Part shown: positions 35,519 to 43,965 of the stretch, one piece after another | Numbering within the stretch: the stretch's first letter is position 1 | Layout of the letters: every line of letters starts with the position of its first letter | Made by a program: the position numbers and the translations under genes | DNA from: Lysobacter sp. MMG2 | GTDB taxonomy: Bacteria > Pseudomonadota > Gammaproteobacteria > Xanthomonadales > Xanthomonadaceae | Assembly: GCF_016735495.2 (NCBI RefSeq) | Contig: NZ_JAERQY020000003.1 | Location: 186,001-250,000 of the forward strand | Length of the DNA stretch: 64,000 nt | Direction of reading: 5' to 3' | The notes under the pieces: generated by a model | The model's database searches: none | What the model was told of the DNA's origin: nothing | What the model saw: only the letters and a program-made list of their open reading frames with translations

Positions 35519-36835
35519 TCACGGTATTCCTGATTCCTCGATCAGCTCGTCCTCGAACGCCACGAATCGCTGCAGGTCCAGCCGGTCCAGGCGCAGGCGC
35601 TGCACCGCGGTGGAGAAGGCCATCGTCGCCAGCACGCGTTGCGGGTCGCGCGCCCACGGCGGCACGTACAGCGGCGGCGCGATGAGGCCGTTGTCGCGGT
35701 AGGGCGCCAGTTCGATCACGTCGGCGGTGGTGAGGCGGCCGGCGAACAGCATCGGCAGCAGGTCGGCGCGGCCTTCCTGCAGCGCCTTGCGCACGAAGAC
35801 GTGGATCAGCATCACGCCTTCCAGATACGCACCGTCCTTGGTGAAGCACACGCCGCCGCGCACGTCGCCGCCGCGGAACACGCGCTGCGCGCTGCAATAG
35901 CTCTCGCGCTCGGTCTGCCCGGCTTCGAGGAAGCCCTTGAACACTTCGATGAAGTCCGCGCCGTCCAGCGCCTGCTTCACCATCACCACGCGCAGCGCGA
36001 TGCGGCGCAGGCGCGCGATGTCGAGCGCGCCGGTGACGATCTCGGAGAAGGTCGCCAGCCCTTCCTGCACGCGCGTGGTGCGCGGCGCGCCGATGCCCAG
36101 CGCATGCAGGTGCGGCTGGTGGATGCCGTTGAGCAGCGTCGCGGTGTGGATGAAGGCTTCGTGCTCGACCAGCTGGTTGAGGTCGCGCTCGGAGAACATC
36201 GCGGTGGAGCGCAGGGTGATGCGGCGGCTACCGGCCGTGGCCTTGGAAGGCAGCTCCGGGTCGAGCACCACCTTCACTTCGTCGTGATTGAAGAACGGAT
36301 CGATGCGCGCGCGCAGACGCTGCGCGAAGTCCTCCGCCGGAATGTCGGCCGGCACGTCGGGCAGCAGGCGGCTGTCGATCAGCTCGTCGGTGATGGTCAG
36401 CACTTCGCGCGCGCCGTCGACGTTGGTGATGTCCTGGCTGCGGTAGCGGTAGTCGGGCCGCCCGTACAGCAGCGCCGAGCAGCGCGTGAACTCCGGGGTG
36501 CCGATCGCGCCGAGCATGCGCGCGGCAACGGCGTAGCTCCATGCGGTCTTGTACAGCCAGCGGCCGACGGGATGGCGGCGGTCGATCTCGTGCATGAGCG
36601 CGTGCAGGCCGGCGATGGTGTCCGACAGGTCCACCGGCACGGTGGTCGGCTGCGGCAGTTCCGGCCGGCCCTGGCGCCACTGTTCCAGGAACCGCGTCTC
36701 CATCGAGGCGGGCCAGCCGATGGCCTTGAGCACGCAGACCTTGCGGCCGAGGGCGACCAGCGCCTGGTCCTGTTCAAGCAGCCGGGCGATGCCCGGCTCG
36801 TGCAGCACGGATGCGAACTGCGGACTCGCGTTCAT
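35519..36835 (-). CDS. QEGLA-motif DUF1704 (tyrosine/MATCAP-like metallopeptidase) protein
   Basis: A 438-residue protein. HEAFIH at 225-230 and RVQEGLATFSE at 256-265 are the hallmark HExxxH and QEGLA motifs of the family annotated as flavohemoglobin expression-modulating QEGLA-motif proteins. These are related by fold to the MATCAP and vasohibin-type tyrosine carboxypeptidases of eukaryotes. The two histidines and the Glu after the QEGLA are the likely metal ligands. The start ATG at 36835 was chosen because upstream codons run into repeat DNA. No flavohemoglobin gene is nearby. The substrate and role in bacteria are unknown. Confidence 0.85.
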   Translation of the reverse strand: MNASPQFASVLHEPGIARLLEQDQALVALGRKVCVLKAIGWPASMETRFLEQWRQGRPELPQPTTVPVDLSDTIAGLHALMHEIDRRHPVGRWLYKTAWSYAVAARMLGAIGTPEFTRCSALLYGRPDYRYRSQDITNVDGAREVLTITDELIDSRLLPDVPADIPAEDFAQRLRARIDPFFNHDEVKVVLDPELPSKATAGSRRITLRSTAMFSERDLNQLVEHEAFIHTATLLNGIHQPHLHALGIGAPRTTRVQEGLATFSEIVTGALDIARLRRIALRVVMVKQALDGADFIEVFKGFLEAGQTERESYCSAQRVFRGGDVRGGVCFTKDGAYLEGVMLIHVFVRKALQEGRADLLPMLFAGRLTTADVIELAPYRDNGLIAPPLYVPPWARDPQRVLATMAFSTAVQRLRLDRLDLQRFVAFEDELIEESGIP

Positions 36836-36904
36836 GGTCGGCCCCAATCGATGCGCCCGGCTGCGTAGCAGAGCATTGGGGTCGTTTCGCTGCCGTGAGG
36901 CCGG

Positions 36905-37065
36905 TTGCTGAAGCCCCTCTCCCGCCGGGAGAGGGGTTGGGGTGAGGGGCAACGCAGCGGGAACGCCAAACCACCGGAATGGCACTGCGCTGCGAGAGTG
37001 AACGATGCCGCTTCGTCCCCCCTCATCCGCCCTTCGGGCACCTTCTCCCGGAGGGAGAAGGAATC
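36905..37065. repeat. GAGAGGGG-type inverted intergenic repeats
   Basis: CCCCTCTCCCGCCGGGAGAGGGG followed by TTGGGGTGAGGGGC (36914-36954), and CACCTTCTCCCGGAGGGAGAAGG (37040-37062). Both are hairpins of a family with the copies at 34.1, 46.4 and 47.3 kb. The second lies 7 bp past the nagR stop and may terminate that transcript. The gene-free stretch 36836-37068 holds nothing else. Confidence 0.7.
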
Positions 37066-37068
37066 ACC

Positions 37069-38124
37069 TCACACCTTCGGCCGCGGCGGCGCGGTCGATC
37101 CGCGCACCACCAGCTCCGGGCTGAAGCCCTCGTTCGGCACGGCCTTGGGCGCGTGCTCGCGGATCTCCTGCAACAGGCGCAGTGCCGCGTGGCGCGCGAT
37201 TTCCTGCGTGGCCTGCTTGGCCGTGGTCAGCGCGGGCCAGCTCTGCTTGGAGAACGGGCTGTCCTCGAAGCCGGCGATCGACAGGTCGTAGGGCACGTTC
37301 ATGCCACTGGACTTGGCCGCGGCGAGCACGCCCGCCGCGATCTCGTCGTTGCTGCCGAAGATGGCCGTCGGACGATCCGGCAGCGCCAGCAGGCGGCGTG
37401 CACCGCGGAAGCCGTCGTCGAACGAGTAATCGCCTTCCACCACCAGATCGGCGTCGAGCGGGATGCCGTACTCGCGCAGCGCGTCCTCGTAGCCCTTGTA
37501 GCGTTCCCACGAAGAGCCGTGCGACTTGCCGCCCCACAGGAAACCGACGCGCGTATGGCCGAGCTGGATCAGGTGCTCGGTGATGTCGTAGGCGGCGTCG
37601 CGGTCGTCGACGTACACGCAGGCGCTGCCGTCCTGCGGATCGGCCGCAGCGGAGACGATGCGCACCAGATGGATGCCGTGCGCGACCAGCTCGGTGACCA
37701 GCTCGTTGCGTTCGGACATCGGCGGCGCGAGCACCAGCCCGGCCAGGCGCGAGTGCTGCACCAGGTCGATGAGCTCGGCGGCGAGGTTCTTCGACGAGGA
37801 GTCGCAGGGATGGATCTGCAATCCGTAGCCGGTTTCGCGGCACACCTGCAGCACGCCGTTCTGCACGGCGATGACGTAGTACGGGTTCGGGTTGTCGTAC
37901 ACCAGCCCGAGCGCATACGGCTGCGCGCTGCGCAGGCTGCGCGCCGAGGGATCGGGCTGGTAGCCCAGTTCGGCGATCGCCACCCGCACGCGTTCGCGCG
38001 TGCTGGCCTGGACGCTGGGTTCGTCGTTGATGACGCGCGAGACGGTCTTGAGCGACACCTCGGCGCGCTCGGCGACGTCTTTGATCGTGGGTCTGCGCAC
38101 CTGGGCCTCGCGTGGTTCCGACAT
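37069..38124 (-). CDS. nagR: LacI family repressor of N-acetylglucosamine genes
   Basis: A 351-residue protein with an N-terminal LacI helix-turn-helix and hinge (PTIKDVAERAEVSLKTVSRVINDE, SARSLRS) and a periplasmic-binding-protein-like sensor domain (ALGLVYDNPNPYYV, YVDDRDAAYDITEHLIQLGH, AIFGSNDEIAAGVLAAAKSSG). Only helix 2 need be seen for family assignment. It lies 106 bp downstream of nagP on the same strand, the arrangement of NagR in Xanthomonas. A perfect TGACAACGTTGTCA palindrome and a partial copy lie upstream of nagP and glk. The start could be GTG one codon earlier (38127). The inducer is probably GlcNAc-6-phosphate or a close derivative. Confidence 0.88.
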   Translation of the reverse strand: MSEPREAQVRRPTIKDVAERAEVSLKTVSRVINDEPSVQASTRERVRVAIAELGYQPDPSARSLRSAQPYALGLVYDNPNPYYVIAVQNGVLQVCRETGYGLQIHPCDSSSKNLAAELIDLVQHSRLAGLVLAPPMSERNELVTELVAHGIHLVRIVSAAADPQDGSACVYVDDRDAAYDITEHLIQLGHTRVGFLWGGKSHGSSWERYKGYEDALREYGIPLDADLVVEGDYSFDDGFRGARRLLALPDRPTAIFGSNDEIAAGVLAAAKSSGMNVPYDLSIAGFEDSPFSKQSWPALTTAKQATQEIARHAALRLLQEIREHAPKAVPNEGFSPELVVRGSTAPPRPKV

Positions 38125-38230
38125 CACTGCCGTCGGGAAAGTGCGACTAGCCTAACCACCGGCACCGTCGAAGTGAATGACGTGCGGTGGCGTGTGGTTG
38201 GGCGGTCGGCGTGGTTTTGTCGTTGCGCGA

Positions 38231-39541
38231 TCAACTGTGCTGCGATGCCGCCGCGCCGTTGACCACGTCGTGCCGCTGCCCGGCACGGTGCCCGCGCATC
38301 GCGAAATACAGGATGTACAGGTAGCACGGCACCATCAGCACGACGAACACCAGCTGGAAGTCGTAGACCTGCTTGAGGTGCACGAACAGCTGCGGGATCA
38401 CCGCGCCGCCGGCGATGCCCATGATCAGCAGCGCCGAGCCGTACTCGGTGAAGCGGCCCAGCCCCTGGATCGCCAGCGGGAAGATCGCCGGCCACATCAT
38501 CGCGTTGGCGAATCCCAGCGCGGCGACGAAGCCCACCGAGACGTAGCCCTTGGTGAGGAACGCGCCGATCGCCAGCAGTGCGCCGAGCACGGCGGAGAAC
38601 GTGAGGTAGCGCTCCTGCGAGATGAAGCGCGGGATCGCGATCAGGCCCACCACGTAGCCCAGCAACATGCCGAACAGAGTGAAGGAGGTGAAGAACTTGG
38701 TGCTGTCCGGCGGCAGGCCGAAGCCCAGGCCGTAGGTGCCGATCGCATCGCCGGCCATCACTTCCACGCCCACGTACACGAAGATGCACAGCGCGCCCAG
38801 CCACACGTGCGGGAACTGGAACAGGCTGGTCTTGCGCGTGGCGCCGGTGTCGCTGTCGGCGTTGACTTCCTCGGCTTTGATTTCCGGCAGCGGCGAGAAC
38901 AGGATGCCCACCGCCAGCAGCGCCAGCAGCCCCGCCATGAACATGTAGGGATCGTGGATGCGCGAGGCGAACTCGTTGAGCAGCTGCTCCTTCGTCGCCG
39001 CATCGGCGTTGGCCACCTGCGCCGACAGGTCGCCCATGCCGTGCATCACCAGCGTGCCGATGACCAGCGGCGCGAGGATGCCGGCCACCTTGTTGCAAAT
39101 GCCCATCACCGCGATGCGCTGCGCGGCGCCCTCGATCGGGCCGAGGATGGAGATGTAGGGATTCACCGCGGTCTGCAGGATCGCCAGGCCCGCGCCGATC
39201 ACGAAGATGCCCGCGACCGCGCCGCCGTACACGCGCTGCGTCGTGTACTGGCCGAACACCACCGCGCCCACCGCCATCAGGAACAGGCCCAGCGCCATGC
39301 CCTTCTTCATGCCGGTCTTCTTGAGGATCCAGGACGACGGCAACGCAAGGCAGAAGTACGAGATGTAGAACGCGCTGGGGATCAGGAACGCCAGGCTTTC
39401 GCTGACGTTGAAGGCCAGCTGCGCGAACGCGATCAGCGGGCCGTTGAGCCAGGTGACGAAGCCGAAGATGAAGAACAGCGCGCCGATGATCGCGATGGAG
39501 CCGTAGTGGCTGCGCGAGGCGGCGGTCGTGGACATGGACAT
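38231..39541 (-). CDS. nagP: N-acetylglucosamine permease, FucP-type MFS
   Basis: A 436-residue sugar:proton symporter with about 12 membrane spans of the FucP family (FFIFGFVTWLNGPLIAF, AVNPYISILGP, RIAVMGICNKVAGILAP). The second half has YVGVEVMAGDAIGTYG and the conserved MMWPAIFPLAIQGLGR. NagP proteins of Shewanella and Xanthomonas carry the same signatures and import GlcNAc. GGGAGGGG lies 8 bp before the ATG. It is transcribed with nagR and opposite glk across a region holding two NagR-type operators, which supports GlcNAc over fucose or glucose as substrate. Confidence 0.88.
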   Translation of the reverse strand: MSMSTTAASRSHYGSIAIIGALFFIFGFVTWLNGPLIAFAQLAFNVSESLAFLIPSAFYISYFCLALPSSWILKKTGMKKGMALGLFLMAVGAVVFGQYTTQRVYGGAVAGIFVIGAGLAILQTAVNPYISILGPIEGAAQRIAVMGICNKVAGILAPLVIGTLVMHGMGDLSAQVANADAATKEQLLNEFASRIHDPYMFMAGLLALLAVGILFSPLPEIKAEEVNADSDTGATRKTSLFQFPHVWLGALCIFVYVGVEVMAGDAIGTYGLGFGLPPDSTKFFTSFTLFGMLLGYVVGLIAIPRFISQERYLTFSAVLGALLAIGAFLTKGYVSVGFVAALGFANAMMWPAIFPLAIQGLGRFTEYGSALLIMGIAGGAVIPQLFVHLKQVYDFQLVFVVLMVPCYLYILYFAMRGHRAGQRHDVVNGAAASQHS

Positions 39542-39605
39542 GCGGATTCCCCTCCCAAGGAATGCGTTCGGGGATGGCGTGGGTTGACCTGCACGACATC
39601 CGTTG

Positions 39606-39619
39606 GCGCAACGTTGTCA
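39606..39619. promoter_or_regulatory. Candidate NagR operator, nagP side (11 of 14 matches)
   Basis: GCGCAACGTTGTCA matches the perfect palindrome at 39763 in 11 of 14 positions, including the whole AACGTTGTCA half. It lies 65-78 bp upstream of the nagP start. Confidence 0.6.
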
Positions 39620-39762
39620 CAACTCGTGTCCGCAAGCCAGAGCACGGGCCAAAAGTCATAAGGACGGCGCTGCGCAAGCGTTTTCTTCCTGCTGCGACGC
39701 AGCAAAATCTGCCGTTCGTCGGAACCGTTATTGGTGTTTCTGACAATTTCATAACTTTCGGT

Positions 39763-39776
39763 TGACAACGTTGTCA
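39763..39776. promoter_or_regulatory. Perfect NagR operator TGACAACGTTGTCA overlapping a glk promoter element
   Basis: A 14-bp perfect palindrome equal to the nag box described for NagR in Xanthomonas campestris (recalled from the literature, not checked here). On the plus strand it overlaps a -35-like TTGACA (39762-39767), which points to repression of the glk transcript. Centre-to-centre distance to the partial site at 39606 is 157 bp, about 15 helical turns, so looping is possible. Confidence 0.75.
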
Positions 39777-39830
39777 GGCCCGCGCCAATCTCGGCCGCGT
39801 CGGTGGGAGCCGGCGGTGAGCGGAGGAACC

Positions 39831-39911
39831 ATGCAGTGGGATACGAAGGAAGCACCAGCCCGGCCATGCCTGTCCGCGAGCGCGCAGTCCCTGCGCGGCG
39901 TCCGCGGGTGA
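39831..39911 (+). CDS. Putative 26-residue leader peptide overlapping the glk start
   Basis: An ATG with a strong ribosome-binding site (GGAGG four bases upstream) opens a 26-codon frame, MQWDTKEAPARPCLSASAQS and six more residues. Its TGA at 39909-39911 overlaps a GTG at 39908 in the glk frame (GTGA). The frame differs from that of glk. The layout suits translational coupling. The peptide has no recognisable family. It could instead be that glk starts at ATG 39866 and this frame is chance; proof needs ribosome profiling. Confidence 0.4.
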   Translation: MQWDTKEAPARPCLSASAQSLRGVRG

Positions 39912-40924
39912 GCGCCGTGCCGCCGCTGACCCAGGTGGAACCCCGCTTCCTTGCCGCCGACGTGGGCGGCACCCACACCCGCGTCGGCCTGGTCCGTCCG
40001 GGCGGGCAGGACGAATCCGCCGTCGTGGTGCTGGCGCACCGCAAATACGTGTGCGCCGACTACCCGAGCCTGGCCGCGATCCTGGCCGACTTCATCGGCA
40101 GCCATGGCGCATGCGCGGGCATCGACCGCGTCACGATCGCCTCGGCCGGCGTGGTGCTGGACGACGTCGTCGTCAACGCCAACCTGCCCTGGCGCATCTC
40201 GCTGTCGCAGCTGCGCGGCGAACTGCACCTGACCGAACTGCACTACATCAACGATTTCCAGGCCGCCGCCCACGCCGCACAGTGCATGGACCCGGCCGAT
40301 TCGCTGCTGCTCACGCCCGGCGTGAGCGCCGCCACGCACGGCCCCGTGCTCGTGGTGGGCCCGGGCACCGGCCTGGGCGCGGCCGTTCGCATCCCGCACC
40401 ACGGCGGCACCGTCGTGCTGCCGACCGAAGCCGGACAGATCGCCTTCGCGCCGGGCAACGCGCGCGAGACGGCGATGCTGGAATGGACGCGCCAGCGCGG
40501 TTTCTCGCACGTGCCGACCGAGCGTTTCGTCTCCGGCCCGGGCCTGGTGAACCTGTACGACGCGATCTGCGCGCTGGATGGCCTGGAAGCGGGCCTGCGC
40601 GCACCGGCCGCGATCACCGACGCCGCGCGTCACGGCGATGCGCCGGCACGCGAAGCGGTGCTGACGTTCTGCGCATTGCTGGGCAGCGTGATCGGCGACC
40701 TGATCACCGTGAGCAGCGCGAAAGCGGTGTTCATCGCCGGCGGCATCCTGCCGCAGCTGAAGGATTTCCTGCCGCACAGCGCGTTCCATGCGCGATTGCT
40801 GGACAAGGGCGTGATGCACGCCGCGCTCGAGCGCGTGCCGGTGCGCCTGATCGAGAACGAGCGCCTGGGCGTGATCGGCGCAGCCACCTGGTACCTGGAA
40901 CACCTGTCGCAGGACGGCGCGTGA
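39908..40924 (+). CDS. glk: Glucokinase-family kinase, possibly GlcNAc kinase (NagK-II)
   Basis: A 338-residue kinase of the Glk family (not the ROK family). The phosphate-binding FLAADVGGTHTRVGLV lies at about 14-29, with NDFQAAAHAA, GPGTGLGAAV, LPTEAGQIAF and the adenosine motif AKAVFIAGGILPQL further on. It phosphorylates glucose or a related hexose at C6 in the cytoplasm. Two starts are possible: GTG 39908 (used, at the end of a leader frame) or ATG 39866, 14 codons longer and with a poorly spaced GAAGGAAG. A perfect NagR operator in its promoter and the divergent nagP suggest the true substrate may include GlcNAc, as for NagK-II in xanthomonads; glucose remains possible. Confidence 0.88.
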   Translation: MSAVPPLTQVEPRFLAADVGGTHTRVGLVRPGGQDESAVVVLAHRKYVCADYPSLAAILADFIGSHGACAGIDRVTIASAGVVLDDVVVNANLPWRISLSQLRGELHLTELHYINDFQAAAHAAQCMDPADSLLLTPGVSAATHGPVLVVGPGTGLGAAVRIPHHGGTVVLPTEAGQIAFAPGNARETAMLEWTRQRGFSHVPTERFVSGPGLVNLYDAICALDGLEAGLRAPAAITDAARHGDAPAREAVLTFCALLGSVIGDLITVSSAKAVFIAGGILPQLKDFLPHSAFHARLLDKGVMHAALERVPVRLIENERLGVIGAATWYLEHLSQDGA

Positions 40925-41054
40925 GCGTCGTGGGACATCGCACACGAAATACGGCCGCGCGTTCATGCGCGCAGGCCAGGAAACGGGCTCTGTAACGCCG
41001 GCGAGCAAGAACCGGCACTGCGGAGTCGTATATCAACCCGTGGGAGGGAGAGCA

Positions 41055-43847
41055 ATGAAACTTCGCAAGACCGCACTATCGGCCAGCATCGTGTTCGCAC
41101 TGAGCTTCGCCGCAGGCGTGCAGGCCCAGGAGGCCGCACCGCAGACCACCGCTTCACAGGACGCCACCGACCTGGACTCCGTCGTCGTCCGCGGCATCCG
41201 CGGGGCGATCGAGCAGTCGCTTGAGACCAAGCGCGATGACGTGGGTCGCGTGGAAGTCATCACGTCCGAAGACATCGGCAAGATGCCCGACAAGAACGTG
41301 GCTGACTCCCTCTCGCGCGTGTCCGGCGTGAACATCAGCGCCGCGAGCGCGAACGAGGGTGCGTTCGACGAGAACGATCGCGTCAGCATGCGCGGCACGA
41401 GCCCGAGCTTCACCCAGACGCTGATCGACGGGCACAACATCGCCAGCGGCGACTGGTTCGTGCTGAACCAGACCGGTACCGTCGGTCGCAGCGTCAGCTA
41501 CTCGTTGCTGCCGTCCGAGCTGGTCGACAAGGTCGTGGTGCGCAAGTCGTCGGAAGCCAAGCTGGTGGAAGGTGGTGCCGTCGGCACCGTCGACCTGATC
41601 ACGCGCAACCCGCTCAATTTCGACACCGGCTTCAGCATCTTCGGCTCCGTTGGCGCCGTGTATGCCGACAACCCGAGCAAGACGGACCCGCAGATCTCGG
41701 TGCTGGGCAACTACAAGAACCAGGACGGCAGCTTCGGCATCACCGTCCAGGCCTTCAGCGAAGAGCGCCACCTGCGCCGCGACGGACAGGAGCTGCTGGG
41801 CTACGAGCAGATCGCAGCGGGCTCGCCGGTCGCACTTAGCAACCCCGACCTGGCCGGCGTCTACTACCCGACGCTGATCGGCTCGGCGTTGTTCGAGCAG
41901 GAGCGCAAGCGCACGGGCGGCATGGTGTCGCTGCAGTTCAAGCCGACCGACTCCACCGAGATCGAGGCCAACTACTTCCGTTCCGACCTGGAAGCCGACA
42001 ACTACAACCGCAACTACATGCTGTGGGGTGCACGCATCCTCGGCCAGGGTGCCGGTCGCGCTCCGCTGCCAGGCTACGTGGTGCGCAACAACACGCTGGT
42101 GAACGCACAGTTCGCTCCGACTCCAGGCGCGGATCCGGCCAACGTCTCGGGCATCTACGACCAGATCTCGCGTCCGGGTGCCGAGTCGAACACGGAGTAC
42201 TTCTCCCTGGGCGGCAAGTGGGACGTGAGCGAGCGCTTCAAACTGTCCGCCGAGGCCGGCACGTCCGAGGGCCACGGCAAGACGCCGGTGCAGGACGTGG
42301 CTGAGTGGGATACCGCGCTCAACAGCGCCGCTGGCTGGACCATCCACGGACCGGGCGCGGCTTCGTGGAATCTTGGCGCGACCAACACCGCGGCGCCGGG
42401 CGTTCCCAACGTCGACTACCGCCTGGACTGGATCTTCGGCTTCCAGGACATCGACGTGGAAGACAAGGAGGATTGGGCGCAGATCGACGGCACCTACTTC
42501 TTCGACGGCGGCGTGCTGAAGTCGCTCGAATTCGGTGTCCGCGACGCGAAGCACGAGCGCAACCTGGACCAGGTCACTGCGCAGGGCCCGGCATGTCTGG
42601 TCAACGGCCAGGTCGACCCGTCGTGCCCGCCGGGCTCGCAGTCGCCGTTCGACGCGGCCAATTGGCCGCAGGGGTTCTCCAACTATCCCAGCGACTTCGC
42701 CCAAGGCATCGGTGCCAACTTCCCGCGCGACATCTGGTACTTCTCGCCGGGACAGCTCGCCGATTTCAACCGTTTCACCAACCGCGATCCCGTCACGCGC
42801 TTCTACTTCCCGGGCGCTTACGGCCTGGAAGAGCGTAGCTCCGCGGCCTACGCGCAGCTGAACTTCTCCGGCGACCGTTGGGACGGCAACTTCGGCATTC
42901 GTTTCGTGCGCACGGAGGACGAAGTCACCAACTACGTGAACACCTCGGCCAACGACCCGGAAGCCATCACCACGTCGCTGTTCGGTCCGTTCAAGACCGT
43001 GCTCACGAAGAACACGTACAACGACTGGCTGCCCAGCGCGAACATCAAGTACAACCTCAACGACGAGATGGTGCTGCGTGCAGCTGCCTCGCGCACGCTG
43101 ACGCGCCCGGATTACTCCGCGCTGGCCGGCGCCGTGTCGCTGCTCCCACCCGCCACCGTCGGCGGCGTCGGCAGCGGTACGGGCGGCAATCCGAACCTGG
43201 AGCCGATCCTGTCGACCAACCTCGACCTCACGTTCGAGTGGTACTACGGTGAGCGTTCGTTGATGTCGGCCGGTGTGTTCTACATGGACATCGACAACTA
43301 CGTCGCGCTGACGCGCGTGCGTCAGCAGTATCTGACGATCGACTCCAACAACCCGCCTCCCGGTCGCATGGTCGACTACGACGTCACGATCCCGTTCAAC
43401 TCCGGCGCCAAGGTCAAGGGCTTCGAGCTGGCGTGGGAGCAGCCGCTGAGCGACTACTTCGGCATGTTCGCCAACTACACCTACGCCGACGGCGACACGG
43501 ACGCTGAAGACAACCTGGGCAACCCGCAGCCGATGCTGGGCACCTCGGAGAACACCTTCAACATCGGTGGCTGGTTCGAGAACGAGAAGTTCAACGCCCG
43601 CGTGAACTACACGTGGCGTGACCAGTTCTTCAGCGGTCTGGACCGTGCCTCGGCCTTCTGGCAGGACAGTATCGGCAGTCTCTCGGCCTCGGTGGGCTGG
43701 ACGATCAACGAGAACCTGTCGCTAAGTCTTGATGCGATGAACCTCAACAACCCCAAGACCACCTACTTCGCCGAGAACCGGGACCGCCCGCGTTCGGTGT
43801 ACGAGAACGGTCGCCAGTACTATCTGAATTTCAGGTTCAAGTACTAA
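41055..43847 (+). CDS. TonB-dependent receptor, probable chitooligosaccharide/GlcNAc type
   Basis: A 930-residue receptor with a signal peptide (to about residue 26, GVQAQE) and the plug signatures of the xanthomonad carbohydrate-receptor group: DLDSVVVRGIRGAIEQSLETKR, EDIGKMPDKNVADSLSRVSGV and VDKVVVRKSSEAKLVEGGAVG (each given in part). The barrel ends in FRFKY, with a C-terminal aromatic residue. The GIRGAIEQSL...NVADSLSR plug type occurs in receptors for plant and chitin sugars. GGGAGGGAG precedes the ATG. It is followed by a terminator and a GH20 gene, and preceded by glk and nagP. The ligand is inferred from these neighbours. No NagR operator was found in the 130 bp upstream. Confidence 0.9.
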   Translation: MKLRKTALSASIVFALSFAAGVQAQEAAPQTTASQDATDLDSVVVRGIRGAIEQSLETKRDDVGRVEVITSEDIGKMPDKNVADSLSRVSGVNISAASANEGAFDENDRVSMRGTSPSFTQTLIDGHNIASGDWFVLNQTGTVGRSVSYSLLPSELVDKVVVRKSSEAKLVEGGAVGTVDLITRNPLNFDTGFSIFGSVGAVYADNPSKTDPQISVLGNYKNQDGSFGITVQAFSEERHLRRDGQELLGYEQIAAGSPVALSNPDLAGVYYPTLIGSALFEQERKRTGGMVSLQFKPTDSTEIEANYFRSDLEADNYNRNYMLWGARILGQGAGRAPLPGYVVRNNTLVNAQFAPTPGADPANVSGIYDQISRPGAESNTEYFSLGGKWDVSERFKLSAEAGTSEGHGKTPVQDVAEWDTALNSAAGWTIHGPGAASWNLGATNTAAPGVPNVDYRLDWIFGFQDIDVEDKEDWAQIDGTYFFDGGVLKSLEFGVRDAKHERNLDQVTAQGPACLVNGQVDPSCPPGSQSPFDAANWPQGFSNYPSDFAQGIGANFPRDIWYFSPGQLADFNRFTNRDPVTRFYFPGAYGLEERSSAAYAQLNFSGDRWDGNFGIRFVRTEDEVTNYVNTSANDPEAITTSLFGPFKTVLTKNTYNDWLPSANIKYNLNDEMVLRAAASRTLTRPDYSALAGAVSLLPPATVGGVGSGTGGNPNLEPILSTNLDLTFEWYYGERSLMSAGVFYMDIDNYVALTRVRQQYLTIDSNNPPPGRMVDYDVTIPFNSGAKVKGFELAWEQPLSDYFGMFANYTYADGDTDAEDNLGNPQPMLGTSENTFNIGGWFENEKFNARVNYTWRDQFFSGLDRASAFWQDSIGSLSASVGWTINENLSLSLDAMNLNNPKTTYFAENRDRPRSVYENGRQYYLNFRFKY

Positions 43848-43892
43848 CGGCCAAGTACTGATCTACCGTGCGGTAGAGGTGTGATCCACAAG

Positions 43893-43923
43893 CGGGCCCG
43901 GTCATTGCCGGGCCCGTTTGTTT
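43893..43923 (+). terminator. Intrinsic terminator of the TonB receptor gene
   Basis: CGGGCCCG and its self-complementary copy pair around GTCATTGC and are followed by TTTGTTT. A small CTACCG-TG-CGGTAG palindrome lies 16 bp before it. The GH20 start codon is 43 bp downstream, so that gene is likely expressed by read-through or from a promoter within this spacer. Confidence 0.85.
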
Positions 43924-43965
43924 CCGGCGTCGCGAAGACGCCAGCCGAATGAAAGTGAGGGATCG

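Noticed and set aside
40965-41054. Longer N-terminus for the second TonB receptor
   Set aside because: The extra 30 codons lack receptor character, and the ATG at 41055 has a strong ribosome site and is followed at once by a signal peptide.
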